Numbered from the stretch's first letter, positions 15,921 to 25,269 are shown. The stretch is DNA of 64,000 nucleotides from Clostridiales bacterium (GCA_003522085.1 DPGI01000009.1:62001-126000), one strand, 5' to 3'. The notes: generated from the sequence alone by a model not told the origin. Numbers and translations are program-made.

Positions 15921-17243
15921 GTGAATAAAACCATAGTTGCAATTTCGACACCTCTTGGTAAAGGTGCTATTTCAATAGTTAGAATGAGTGGAAGAGAAAG
16001 CCTTGCAATCGCTGCCAAAGTTTTTTCATGCAAAGGTGAAATCGAGCCACGTAAAATGATGCTCGGAAAGTTTAATTTAGGGCAGGTTTACGAACACTGT
16101 TTAATGGTTTATTTTAAAGGCCCATTTTCTTTCACAGGCGAAGATATGGTTGAATTTCAAATTCACGGTGGCGTAACAATCGCACAAGCGGTTCAACAAG
16201 TGCTTCTTGATAATGGTGCGGTTATGGCAGAGCCGGGCGAGTTTTCTAAACGCGCATTTGAAAACGGCAAAATTTCGCTTAACGAAGCTGAAACTATAGT
16301 TGAAGAAATCAACAGTGAAAGCGAAGCCGAATTAAAAAGTGTGCTTTCAACTTCTGGCAGCCGCTTGCTTGAAAAAATCAAATCGCTTCAAAGCGAACTT
16401 ACAACCCTGCTTGCTGAGATTGAAGTCACAATGGACTATCCAGACGAAGACGAAAACGAAGTTGTTCGCGACAAAATATTTGAAAAGTTAAATTATGTAA
16501 ACGACCAATTACTCGCGCTTTTAAAGACGGCGCAAGAAGCGAGATTTGTTAAAAACGGACTGAAAATCGCGCTTGTAGGAAAAGCAAATGTCGGCAAAAG
16601 CAGCCTGTTAAACGCTTTGCTTGGCGAAAATAAAGCGATCGTTACTTCAACCGAAGGCACAACACGTGACGTAGTTGAAGGAAGTATAGACTTTAATGGC
16701 ATTCGTTTTAATTTTTATGACACTGCCGGTATCAGAGAAAGCAGTGACACGATTGAAAAAATAGGAATCGAAAAAAGTAAAAAAGCGCTTGAAGACAGCG
16801 ACATAGTTTTAATGGTTTATGATGGAAGTGAAAAACTGGGCGAAAACGACCAAAACGTTAGAAAAATCATAACAGACAAACCATTTATTTCCGTTATCAA
16901 CAAAGTCGACAAAAGACGCGCTATCGCAAAGCAAGAAAACGAAATTGAAGTTTCTGCGCTTAGTGGCGAAAACATTGAAAAATTAAAGCAAAAGATTTTT
17001 GATATGACAATAAAAAATCAGATTGATTTTAATTCGCTTATCGTCACCAACGAGCGTCAGTTAAACCACCTTAAAAACGCGCAAAAGCAAATCGAAGAGA
17101 TTTTTAAGGTTAAAAACGAAAGTTTAGAAATATTGTCATTACTTATTAAAAAAGTATGGAACGAACTTGGCAAAATCACTGGTGAAACAGAAAACGAAGA
17201 TATTATTTCAGTGATATTCGCGAAATTCTGCGTAGGAAAATAA
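15921..17243 (+). CDS. mnmE: tRNA modification GTPase MnmE
   Basis: 440 residues from GTG at 15921 (VNKTIVAISTPLGKGAISIV, the usual first residues of MnmE). An in-frame TTG at 15882 lies inside the khpB terminator and is rejected. With MnmG it installs the cm5 group on wobble uridine 34. Domains: N-terminal tetrahydrofolate-binding domain (1-120), helical domain split around the Ras-like G domain (GKANVGKSSLLNALLG, switch GTTRD, DTAG, NKVD), and the C terminus FAKFCVGK with the conserved C-x-G-K. The mnmG start follows two bases after the stop. Confidence 0.97.
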   Translation: MNKTIVAISTPLGKGAISIVRMSGRESLAIAAKVFSCKGEIEPRKMMLGKFNLGQVYEHCLMVYFKGPFSFTGEDMVEFQIHGGVTIAQAVQQVLLDNGAVMAEPGEFSKRAFENGKISLNEAETIVEEINSESEAELKSVLSTSGSRLLEKIKSLQSELTTLLAEIEVTMDYPDEDENEVVRDKIFEKLNYVNDQLLALLKTAQEARFVKNGLKIALVGKANVGKSSLLNALLGENKAIVTSTEGTTRDVVEGSIDFNGIRFNFYDTAGIRESSDTIEKIGIEKSKKALEDSDIVLMVYDGSEKLGENDQNVRKIITDKPFISVINKVDKRRAIAKQENEIEVSALSGENIEKLKQKIFDMTIKNQIDFNSLIVTNERQLNHLKNAQKQIEEIFKVKNESLEILSLLIKKVWNELGKITGETENEDIISVIFAKFCVGK

Positions 17244-17244
17244 A

Positions 17245-19110
17245 ATGAAACAAAGTTATGAAGCGATTGTAATAGGCGCAGGTCACGCAGGCTGCGAAGC
17301 CGCCCTTGCGCTTGCTCGAAAAGGACACAGAACACTGCTGCTCACCATCAGTTTGGATGCAGTGGCTTTTTTGGCGTGCAATCCATCAATCGGCGGCACA
17401 GCAAAAGGTCAACTTGTCAGTGAAATAGACGCGTTAGGTGGAGAAATGGGAATAATTGCCGACAAGACATCGCTGCAAATTCGCATGTTAAATCGCGGTC
17501 GTGGTCCAGCAGTTCAAAGTCTACGCGCGCAGGCCGACAAAGTAGAATATCACACCGAAATGAAAAGAGTCATCGAGTCGACTCCAAACCTTTATTTAAA
17601 ACAAGCCGAAGTTGTTAAAATCAAAGACAACGGTCAAACAAAACTCATCACTACAGCCGTAGGCGACGAATTTGAATCAAAAGTGGTTGTTTTTGCCACA
17701 GGCGTTTATCTTGACAGCAGAATCATTATCGGTAAATATACCGAAAGCGTTGGGCCGAACGGATTTAAAAACGCCCGATTGCTTTCTGCGTCACTTTCAG
17801 ATTTAGGATTTAAACTTTTGCGTTTTAAAACAGGAACGCCTGCCCGTGTAAATAAACGCAGCATAGATTTTTCACAACTAGAAATTCAAAAAGGCGAAGA
17901 CGACATTCAAAGTTTTTCGTTTATTACAAAGAAAAAACCTAAAAATATCGCGGATTGTTATTTAATATACACAAACCCTCACACACATGAAATTATAAGA
18001 AACAACCTTGATAAAGCGCCAGCGATTTCTGGCGAAATCGTCGGAATCGGGCCACGATACTGCCCTTCTATCGAAACGAAGATTGTTCGTTTTGCCGATA
18101 AAGACAGGCATCAATTATTTTTAGAGCCCGAAGCGCTTTCAACCAACGAAGTCTACATTCAAGGTTTTTCAACTTCAATGCCAACTTATATACAAGAGCA
18201 AATGATACACTCAGTTAAGGGGCTTGAAAAAGCTGAAATAATGAGAGATTCATATGCAATCGAATATGACTGCATCGACCCACTTCAATTAAAACCATCG
18301 CTTGAAAGTAAGATTCACGACGGTATGTTTTTTGCGGGACAAATCAACGGCACAAGCGGCTATGAAGAAGCGGCAGCACAAGGTCTTATCGCCGGCATCA
18401 ACGCAGCTTTAAAATTAGAAGATAAGCAGCCATTCATTTTATCTCGCAGTGAGGCATACATTGGAGTTCTTATCGACGACATTGTCACAAAAGGAACATT
18501 AGAGCCTTATCGTATGATGACAAGCCGCGCGGAATATCGACTTTTCTTACGTCAAGACAATGCCGACTTGCGCTTGACTGAAAAAGGTAGAAAGGTTGGA
18601 TTGGTTGATGATGAGCGCTACAAGATTTTTACGCGCAAGAAAAAACAATTACAAAAAGCAACTGAAATTTTATCTCAAAAAATTAAATTAGAGGATAAAT
18701 TGATAACTTATTTTGAAAAACATGGTGAAAACCCACCCAAAAATTCAATTTCTGTTAAAGAAATTATTAAAAGAAGTAATTTAGATGCTTTCAACTTAAA
18801 TGACGAATATCATATTTTTGATAAATTTTCTCATGAAGTCATCAATGAGTTAAATCTCATAACCAAATATGAAGGATACTTAAAACAACAAGAAGAAGAC
18901 ATTGAAAAACTGAAAAAGATGGAAAGTCAACTTATACCAGAAGATTTTCCATATGAAAAACAAAAAGGCTTAAAAATCGAAACCATTCAGAAGTTAGAAA
19001 AAGTAAAACCTTTAAATTTAGGACAGGCGTCGCGCGTTTCTGGTGTTTCCCCTGCTGATATTGCGGTTTTGGGCGTGCTCATCAAAAAATATAAGGAGAA
19101 CAACAAATGA
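17245..19110 (+). CDS. mnmG: tRNA modification enzyme MnmG (GidA)
   Basis: 621 residues, full length. An FAD protein and MnmE's partner in making cmnm5U34. The N terminus has the dinucleotide-binding motif (VIGAGHAGCEAALALARKG); CNPSIGGTAKGQLVSEIDAL and GQINGTSGYEEAAAQG are GidA signatures; the C-terminal helical domain (NLGQASRVSGVSPADIAVL) binds MnmE. The ATG overlaps the MnmE gene end closely (two-base gap), and rsmG starts four bases before its stop (ATGA), so the three are coupled. Confidence 0.98.
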   Translation: MKQSYEAIVIGAGHAGCEAALALARKGHRTLLLTISLDAVAFLACNPSIGGTAKGQLVSEIDALGGEMGIIADKTSLQIRMLNRGRGPAVQSLRAQADKVEYHTEMKRVIESTPNLYLKQAEVVKIKDNGQTKLITTAVGDEFESKVVVFATGVYLDSRIIIGKYTESVGPNGFKNARLLSASLSDLGFKLLRFKTGTPARVNKRSIDFSQLEIQKGEDDIQSFSFITKKKPKNIADCYLIYTNPHTHEIIRNNLDKAPAISGEIVGIGPRYCPSIETKIVRFADKDRHQLFLEPEALSTNEVYIQGFSTSMPTYIQEQMIHSVKGLEKAEIMRDSYAIEYDCIDPLQLKPSLESKIHDGMFFAGQINGTSGYEEAAAQGLIAGINAALKLEDKQPFILSRSEAYIGVLIDDIVTKGTLEPYRMMTSRAEYRLFLRQDNADLRLTEKGRKVGLVDDERYKIFTRKKKQLQKATEILSQKIKLEDKLITYFEKHGENPPKNSISVKEIIKRSNLDAFNLNDEYHIFDKFSHEVINELNLITKYEGYLKQQEEDIEKLKKMESQLIPEDFPYEKQKGLKIETIQKLEKVKPLNLGQASRVSGVSPADIAVLGVLIKKYKENNK

Positions 19111-19790
19111 AAAAAGAACGAATCTCCGAAATTTTTAAACAAGAAGGATTTAATATAACCGACAAGCAGGTGCAGCAGTTTGAAGACTATTACAACTTTT
19201 TAGTCGAAGAAAATGAAAAATATAATCTCACAGCAATCACTGATTTTGAAGATGTTGTTTACAAACATTTTATAGATTGCGGCGTTGGTATAAATTTCTT
19301 TGAAGGAAAAGTGTTAGATGTAGGTTCTGGCGCAGGCTTCCCAGGAATCGTTCTTGCAATCTTAAATGACAAATTACAAATAACCCTTGTCGACAGTTTA
19401 AATAAACGCGTAAACTTTTTAAATCAACTTATAGAAAAGTTGCAACTTAAAAATGTTAAAGCGATTCATGCGCGCGCTGAAGAGTTTAAGGGAAAAGAAA
19501 GTTTTGATCGTGTCACTGCTCGTGCAGTCGCCAACCTTTCAACTTTGTCAGAATATTTGCTTCCATTCGTAAAAATGAACGGGAAAGCAATTATTTATAA
19601 GGGCGCAGACTTTTTTGAAGAAGTTGAATCGGCACAAAATGCCATAAGTGAACTCGGTTGTCAAATCGAAGAGATAAAACGTTATCGCTATCTTGACAAC
19701 ACAAGATCGATTATTGTTTTAAGAAAAATTAAACATACACCATCAAAATATCCACGTTCTGGAAATCAACCAAGAAAAAATCCTTTATAA
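19107..19790 (+). CDS. rsmG: 16S rRNA (guanine-527-N7) methyltransferase
   Basis: 227 residues. It methylates G527 of 16S rRNA with S-adenosylmethionine; loss gives low-level streptomycin resistance elsewhere. The SAM-binding motif LDVGSGAGFPGIVLAI is at about residue 70, with VTARAVANLSTLSEY and YKGAD further on, as in the GidB family. The C terminus carries a short basic tail (PSKYPRSGNQPRKNP). It overlaps mnmG by four bases. Confidence 0.96.
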   Translation: MKKERISEIFKQEGFNITDKQVQQFEDYYNFLVEENEKYNLTAITDFEDVVYKHFIDCGVGINFFEGKVLDVGSGAGFPGIVLAILNDKLQITLVDSLNKRVNFLNQLIEKLQLKNVKAIHARAEEFKGKESFDRVTARAVANLSTLSEYLLPFVKMNGKAIIYKGADFFEEVESAQNAISELGCQIEEIKRYRYLDNTRSIIVLRKIKHTPSKYPRSGNQPRKNPL

Positions 19791-19863
19791 TTTTATTTAA
19801 AAACTTTCATTTTATTGAAAATTATGTTATATTTAATTAAATATTACAGCAAAAGAGGTAAAA

Positions 19864-20691
19864 ATGGGCAAAATTATTTCATTTACTAATCAAAAAGGCG
19901 GAGTTGGTAAAACAACAACTTGTGTAAACTTGTCCGCATATCTTGCCGCTATGGGGCAAAAAGTGCTTATACTTGACTTGGACCCTCAGGGCAATGCTAC
20001 GAGTGGCGTAGGCGTCGAAAAACATAAAGGCTTAAAAACTATTTATGATCTTATAGATGGTGAAAGCCCTATCGATGAAGTGATCATTCAAACACAAATT
20101 GATGGCTTGGACATTATTCCATCTACAGTAGACCTTGCAGCAGCAGAAATTTCTTTAGTTTCACTTTCAAATCGTGAAAAGATTATAAAAGAAATCTTAG
20201 GCAACGTCAAAGAATACTATGATTTTATCATGATTGACTGTCAACCATCACTTGGATTACTCACAGTAAATGCTTTGACAGCATCTGACAGTGTGATAAT
20301 CCCTATGCAATGCGAATTTTACTCATTGGATGGTATTACACAACTTATGAATACTTTGCGTCTTGTAAAACTACATTTAAACCCTACGCTTGACGTCGAA
20401 GGCGTTGTGAGAACAATGAAAGATAATCGTTCAAACCTTATTAACCAAGTTAGTCAAGAAATAATTAAATTCTTTAAAAGTAAAGTTTTCGACACTTACA
20501 TTCCAAGAAACATTAGACTCGCCGAAGCACCAAGCCACGGCATGCCAATTATACTTTATGACCCATCTTCTAAGGGCGCAGAAGCATATTTGTCACTTGC
20601 AGAAGAGTTTTTGAACAGAAATAAGATCAAATATAAAAGCATCAACAAACACACAAAAATCAAATTAAGGGAGGATATTAAGAATGATTAA
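19864..20691 (+). CDS. parA: Chromosome partitioning ATPase ParA (Soj)
   Basis: 275 residues. The deviant Walker A (KGGVGKTTT, near residue 11), the switch DLDPQGNATSGVG and IMIDCQPSLGLLTVNAL mark a chromosomal ParA/Soj. It binds DNA nonspecifically as an ATP dimer and works with ParB-parS to segregate origins and regulate DnaA. AGAGGT precedes the ATG. It overlaps parB by eight bases. Confidence 0.96.
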   Translation: MGKIISFTNQKGGVGKTTTCVNLSAYLAAMGQKVLILDLDPQGNATSGVGVEKHKGLKTIYDLIDGESPIDEVIIQTQIDGLDIIPSTVDLAAAEISLVSLSNREKIIKEILGNVKEYYDFIMIDCQPSLGLLTVNALTASDSVIIPMQCEFYSLDGITQLMNTLRLVKLHLNPTLDVEGVVRTMKDNRSNLINQVSQEIIKFFKSKVFDTYIPRNIRLAEAPSHGMPIILYDPSSKGAEAYLSLAEEFLNRNKIKYKSINKHTKIKLREDIKND

Positions 20692-21577
20692 AAAAGGACT
20701 TGGAAGAGGACTTGAAAGTTTGTTTGCTATGTATGATGAAGAAGTTGAACAATCAACACCATCAGAAGTAAAAAAGGCAACATCAAAAGAAATTGATTCA
20801 GTTGAGCTTGACAAGATATTCCCTAACCCAAATCAGCCTAGAAAAAACTTTGACGAAGAAGGTTTAAAAGAGCTTGCTTCATCAATTAAAGTTCACGGTA
20901 TTATCCAACCACTTGTATTAAATGACAATGGAGACGGAACATATCTTATCATCGCCGGTGAAAGAAGATTTCGTGCTGCCAAAATCGCAGGATTAAAATC
21001 AGTTCCTGTTATTATTAAAAATTACACAGATAAACAAATCAAAGAAATCTCAATCATTGAAAACTTACAAAGAGAAGATCTCAATCCAATCGAAGCCGCA
21101 AGAGCAATTAAACAACTTATGGAAGAATACAAGTTGACGCAAGAAGCAGTTTCAGAAAGAATCGGCAAAAGCAGATCAAATATTGCCAATACATTACGTT
21201 TACTATCACTTTATCCTGAAGTATTGGACATGATTGAAAAAGGAACACTTTCTGCTGGTCATGCTAGAGCATTAGTCGTTGTAGAAAATCATCTAGATCA
21301 AATCAAACTTGCAAACCAAGCTGTTAAAGACAAATGGAACGTTCGTGACCTTGAAAGAGCTGTAAAGAGATTAAATCATCCAGATTCTAAAACAAGACCA
21401 AAAGCTGAACAGTCTCTCGAACTTAAAGATTTAATCGTATCTATGCAAAGAGTAATGGGAACGAAAGTGTCTGCTATTGGAAACGATAACAAAGGAAGAA
21501 TCTATATTGATTATTACTCAAGAGATGATTTAGATAGACTAGCAGATATGATGACACTTCTTTCTAAAAATAAATAA
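20684..21577 (+). CDS. parB: Chromosome partitioning CTPase ParB (Spo0J)
   Basis: 297 residues. The N-terminal GLGRGLESLF recruits ParA; the CTP-binding region has the GERRFRAAK box (near 92); ENLQREDLNPIEAARAIKQL and the helix-turn-helix (TQEAVSERIGKSRSNIANTL) recognise parS; the C-terminal part dimerises. Two parS sites follow its stop codon at 20 and 60 bases, so the protein can load right beside its own gene. Confidence 0.97.
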   Translation: MIKKGLGRGLESLFAMYDEEVEQSTPSEVKKATSKEIDSVELDKIFPNPNQPRKNFDEEGLKELASSIKVHGIIQPLVLNDNGDGTYLIIAGERRFRAAKIAGLKSVPVIIKNYTDKQIKEISIIENLQREDLNPIEAARAIKQLMEEYKLTQEAVSERIGKSRSNIANTLRLLSLYPEVLDMIEKGTLSAGHARALVVVENHLDQIKLANQAVKDKWNVRDLERAVKRLNHPDSKTRPKAEQSLELKDLIVSMQRVMGTKVSAIGNDNKGRIYIDYYSRDDLDRLADMMTLLSKNK

Positions 21578-21596
21578 CTAAGTTTTAAATAAAAAA

Positions 21597-21612
21597 TGTT
21601 TCATGTGAAACA
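21597..21612. promoter_or_regulatory. parS: parS site 1, also a hairpin before a T run
   Basis: TGTTTCATGTGAAACA, one mismatch to the consensus. With flanking A and T runs the palindrome extends to about 13 bp per arm, so it can also act as the parB terminator. Confidence 0.85.
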
Positions 21613-21636
21613 TTTTTTTATTACCCTTTTTTCTTA

Positions 21637-21652
21637 TGTTTCACGTGAAACA
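21637..21652. promoter_or_regulatory. parS: parS site 2, perfect consensus
   Basis: TGTTTCACGTGAAACA matches the conserved bacterial parS exactly, 40 bases (about four helical turns) from site 1. Confidence 0.95.
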
Positions 21653-21735
21653 TTTTCAATATTCATTGTAAAGAAAATACCTAAAATTGACCAAAATCAG
21701 TAGAGTGCAGTCAAAAAAAATAGGTTAAAAATCGT

Positions 21736-21764
21736 TTGACACCGAGAATGCTTTATGGTAATAT
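21736..21764 (+). promoter_or_regulatory. Promoter of rubrerythrin
   Basis: TTGACA (21736-21741), a 17-base spacer, TAATAT (21759-21764). Confidence 0.75.
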
Positions 21765-21788
21765 TATTATATAAAAAAGGAGGAAAAT

Positions 21789-22328
21789 ATGAACATAAAA
21801 GGAACAAAAACAGAAAAGAACTTAATGGAAGCTTTTGCTGGGGAAAGCCAAGCAAGAAACAAATACACATTTTATTCTTCAAAAGCAAAGAAAGAAGGAT
21901 ATGAACAAATTGCAGCAATATTTGATGAAACAGCTGGGAATGAAAAGGAACATGCAAAATTGTGGTTTAAATATTTGCATAACGGCGAAGTTCCATCAAC
22001 ACTTGAAAATTTGATTGATGCTGCCGCAGGTGAACACGGAGAATGGACATCTATGTATGAAAGAATGGCAAAAGAAGCAAAAGAAGAAGGCTTTGACGAA
22101 CTTGCCGCTAAGTTTTTAGGTGTTGCTGCTATTGAAAAAAGACACGAAGAGAGATATTTAAAACTTGCGCAATTAGTAAAAGAAGGAAAAGTCTTTAAAA
22201 AGACATCTAAAAAGGTTTGGATTTGCAGAAACTGCGGACATGTATACGTTGGCGACGAAGCCCCAAAAGTTTGTCCTGTATGTAATCATCCGCAAGCATA
22301 TTTTGAACTTCACGTTGAAGAATTTTAA
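21789..22328 (+). CDS. rbr: Rubrerythrin
   Basis: 179 residues. A peroxidase of anaerobes: a ferritin-like four-helix bundle holds a di-iron site (two E-x-x-H pairs, EKEH and EKRH, plus single Glu such as GES and GEHGEW), and a C-terminal rubredoxin-like domain holds one iron (CRNCGHVYVG and CPVCNHPQAYF). It reduces hydrogen peroxide using rubredoxin or NADH-linked donors. AGGAGG precedes the ATG and it has its own strong promoter. The next gene follows 15 bases downstream. Confidence 0.96.
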   Translation: MNIKGTKTEKNLMEAFAGESQARNKYTFYSSKAKKEGYEQIAAIFDETAGNEKEHAKLWFKYLHNGEVPSTLENLIDAAAGEHGEWTSMYERMAKEAKEEGFDELAAKFLGVAAIEKRHEERYLKLAQLVKEGKVFKKTSKKVWICRNCGHVYVGDEAPKVCPVCNHPQAYFELHVEEF

Positions 22329-22343
22329 TATTTATGGTGTGAA

Positions 22344-23078
22344 ATGTGGTATAGTATTGTAATATCAGTATTGTTGGTTATCTGTATGGTGTTATATTTT
22401 GTCTTTAGCCGTAAATTGAAAATACCAACTGTGGCAACGGAAATTATGACATCTAAATACAATAAAAGGTTAAACAAACTTGAAAGATTTTGTAAATCAA
22501 ATAAATTACAATTTGATAAAGCGAAATACTTAGGTAAGACGGTTGAAAGCGAATTAACTAATGAGAATTTAATCAGTAATATTCAAACAATTCAAAATAT
22601 TGCCTTCAACTTTGAAGAAATTGAAGATGTCTTTATATCTTCTAAAAAAGAAGAAGCGCAAAACAAAATCAACAGTTTAAAACAAATTGCGCCTTTAAAA
22701 ATATTTGCAGGTGAGTTAAAATGGGACAAAACAGTTGTTGGTTTATTTGATACATTTAATGCAGATCAAACTAAGTTAAATTTTGAATTTCAAAAATATT
22801 TAGGTTCACAAAATTTCATTAAGAATGGAGAGCAAAAATTATTCTTCTTGTCAGAAGATAAATTATTGATTGTTGATGAAAGAAATATATTTGAAAGCAA
22901 GATTGTTGATTGCAACCTTGAAGTAAGACAAATTGAAAATAGCGAAAACAGCGATACAGCAAAAGTTTTCAACTTAAAATTATCATCTGGCGGCGACATT
23001 ATTTTTAATAAAGAAGTTTTAGCCGATAAAGAATCGGTTTGTCATTATTTGACAAACAACAAATACTATAAAAAATAA
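22344..23078 (+). CDS. Hypothetical membrane-anchored protein, 244 aa
   Basis: One N-terminal membrane helix (IVISVLLVICMVLYFVF, residues 5-21) is followed by a basic stretch and a soluble, probably helical and then beta-rich cytoplasmic domain. No family recognised. The ribosome binding site is weak (GGTG), and the gene probably shares the rubrerythrin message. Its stop lies in the stem of the following terminator. Confidence 0.6.
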   Translation: MWYSIVISVLLVICMVLYFVFSRKLKIPTVATEIMTSKYNKRLNKLERFCKSNKLQFDKAKYLGKTVESELTNENLISNIQTIQNIAFNFEEIEDVFISSKKEEAQNKINSLKQIAPLKIFAGELKWDKTVVGLFDTFNADQTKLNFEFQKYLGSQNFIKNGEQKLFFLSEDKLLIVDERNIFESKIVDCNLEVRQIENSENSDTAKVFNLKLSSGGDIIFNKEVLADKESVCHYLTNNKYYKK

Positions 23079-23104
23079 AGGGAAATTTTTCTCTTTATTT
23101 TTTT
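23072..23104 (+). terminator. Terminator of the rbr unit
   Basis: Arms 23073-23080 and 23093-23100, followed by T. Confidence 0.65.
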
Positions 23105-23212
23105 GATAACAACTATAATGAATTTACGAAAAATTATAAAAAAATATAAAGAATAACATAATTTACGCTATTTTAACTAAAATTTATGTATTTTAAGCCG
23201 TAAAAATGTTGG

Positions 23213-24079
23213 TTATTTAAAAGCAACAACAATTTTTGCTTCGATTTCAATATTTCCGCTTTTAACAGTTTCGGCATTTTTTGCGTAAGCGTCTATACTG
23301 CGATATGGCATACAGGTGTAAAAGTTCTCTTCCGTGATCTTATCAATAGTAAGTTTGGCAGAGGTAAAACTTGCGGCTTTTTGTTTAGCATCTTCAAGTG
23401 CAAGTTTTAGTGCTTTTTGATAGCAATTTGATATATCAGAGCAATCAAATTGAATATTATCTAATCTATTTGCTCCAAGTTCGGTTAATTCTGTTATTTG
23501 ACTGCCGATATTTTCTAAATCAGTCGTTTTATATTCGATTGTATTGCTAATGTGATATTTTTGATATTTTTCGCTTGTTGTATAATCTCCGCTTTGATAA
23601 ACAGAATAATATTTTGTGATTATATCATTTTCTTCGATGTTTTTTGATTTTAAATAATCAATTATTGCGATTATGTTGTCATTATTTTCTTTTATTGCGG
23701 TTTGAAGATTGGAATTCACAGTTTCGACGCCGATAGAAATATAGGCGATGTCAGGTTTTACTGTAACTTTTCCGCAACCAAAAACTATGATTTTTGCTAC
23801 TGGCACATCATTGGCGTTTAAATCATATTTTACATTGCTATCAGTTGTGCTTTTAGATTGGTTTGCGTCATCATTTGCATCAAATTTTTCTTCTGCATCG
23901 TCATTTTCGTCAGCTTCTGGCTGATTATGAGTGTAGTTTTCATCCAAAATTTGTATTTCTTCTATTACAGGCGGCTCTTCACTGAAACACTTTGCCGATA
24001 TTAACTTTGTGGATGTAACTGTTGTGATAGATAAAATAGCCAAAGTAAATAAAAATAATTTTAAAATAAATTTTTTCAT
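23213..24079 (-). CDS. SIMPL (DUF541, YggE-like) secreted protein
   Basis: 288 residues. An N-terminal signal sequence (MKKFILKLFLFTLAILSITT), an acidic low-complexity linker (EADENDDAEEKFDANDD, about 55-75), then a SIMPL domain: IIVFGCGKVTVKPDIAYISI at the start and ALEDAKQKAASFT in the conserved C-terminal helix. Family members are periplasmic or extracellular proteins linked to oxidative stress and surface structures, with no defined enzyme activity. GGAG precedes the ATG. It is a single gene, convergent with the rbr unit. Confidence 0.85.
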   Translation of the reverse strand: MKKFILKLFLFTLAILSITTVTSTKLISAKCFSEEPPVIEEIQILDENYTHNQPEADENDDAEEKFDANDDANQSKSTTDSNVKYDLNANDVPVAKIIVFGCGKVTVKPDIAYISIGVETVNSNLQTAIKENNDNIIAIIDYLKSKNIEENDIITKYYSVYQSGDYTTSEKYQKYHISNTIEYKTTDLENIGSQITELTELGANRLDNIQFDCSDISNCYQKALKLALEDAKQKAASFTSAKLTIDKITEENFYTCMPYRSIDAYAKNAETVKSGNIEIEAKIVVAFK

Positions 24080-24270
24080 AATTTTCTCCTTTTACATTTT
24101 TTAATTTGATTAAAAGAAAAAAATATATTCAAAAAATATTTTTTAACACGATGATTAAAGGGAGATAAATATTTTAAAAAATCAACAATTTTAATTTTTT
24201 TGCGATTTTTTAGCATTTTTTGCTAATTTTTTATTAAAAATTGCGTAATTATTAAAATTTTCATCAAATC

Positions 24271-24299
24271 TTGACGAAATTGCAAAAATGTTATACAAT
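24271..24299 (+). promoter_or_regulatory. Promoter of the Fic gene
   Basis: TTGACG (24271-24276), a 17-base spacer, TACAAT (24294-24299). The start site would fall near 24306, leaving a leader of only about 11 bases that holds little more than AAGGAG. Confidence 0.5.
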
Positions 24300-24316
24300 T
24301 GAATAAGGAGAGAAAA

Positions 24317-25246
24317 ATGAAGGAAGGAAGACTTTGGCTTACACCAGAAAAAGAAAGTAAAGAATTTGAGTGCGACGACCAATATTTTTCTAGTAAACTT
24401 GAAATCGTTAAGATTAACAAGGCTATTGTTGATAAAATTAAAGCGAAGGATGAATTGACGGCACAAGAAATTAACAGATGTGCTCTTATTCGTGCGGCTA
24501 TCAGTTCCACAATGCTTGATAATCCTAAAGCCCGAAATGAAATGCCACCATATGAAGATGAATTTAGCGTTCAAAACAAAGCATTGATTCAAGGGTATAT
24601 TGAAGCGCAAGAAGAGTTGTTTTATTATTTAGATGCGAAAGATATATTTGGAAATTTCAAAGATAGATTTTTGGACCACAATTTGCTACCATTTATTCAT
24701 CAAAAACTGATGAAAAACAACGATGATCTTTCTACAAAAGAAAAATTTGGATTTAGAGATGAAAAATCAGGACTAATTCAACTTAGCTTTTTCGAACCTA
24801 CAAATGCAAAAGACATCACAAAATCTTTGGGAGAAATGTTTGTTAAATATGTAAATTGTGACATTGATTGGAACGATATAAATGCTGATAGACCAATTAA
24901 TTTTGCCAACATAGCAAAAGCGCACGCTCAATTCGTGAGAATTCAACCATTTACTGACGGCAACAAACGAATGGCATTTATATTAACAAATGGAATGTTA
25001 AAACTTCAAGGATTATCGCCGATTTCGATTTGTGAGACAGAAGAAGAAAGCAAAGCATACATGGATGCTTTAAAAGAGGCAATTGTAAATAGAAATGTGA
25101 CTTCGCTTGCTGAAATTTTTGTCGATAGAGAAATAAGTCAGCAAAGGCTTGCAATAAACGAAGCGACGGTTTCAGCGGCGGAAAAACAAATTTTTAACGA
25201 AAAGAGCAAAATTGTAAAAGACGACAATACCACTTGGAATTTGTAA
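24317..25246 (+). CDS. Fic-domain protein lacking the catalytic His
   Basis: 309 residues from the ATG at 24317, with AAGGAG upstream (a TTG 18 bases earlier is rejected). Fic enzymes transfer AMP or other groups to target hydroxyls using H-P-F-x-D/E-G-N-G-R. Here the motif is IQPFTDGNKRMAF: the catalytic His is Gln (residue 210, codon CAA at 24944-24946) and the second G is K, as in Doc. Upstream, STMLDN (near residue 63) resembles the class II inhibitory helix S/T-x-x-x-E-G/N with Asp for Glu. It may be an inactive or altered Fic protein with a binding role. Confidence 0.8.
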   Translation: MKEGRLWLTPEKESKEFECDDQYFSSKLEIVKINKAIVDKIKAKDELTAQEINRCALIRAAISSTMLDNPKARNEMPPYEDEFSVQNKALIQGYIEAQEELFYYLDAKDIFGNFKDRFLDHNLLPFIHQKLMKNNDDLSTKEKFGFRDEKSGLIQLSFFEPTNAKDITKSLGEMFVKYVNCDIDWNDINADRPINFANIAKAHAQFVRIQPFTDGNKRMAFILTNGMLKLQGLSPISICETEEESKAYMDALKEAIVNRNVTSLAEIFVDREISQQRLAINEATVSAAEKQIFNEKSKIVKDDNTTWNL

Positions 25247-25269
25247 ATTATGATTTATGGAGTGATAGT

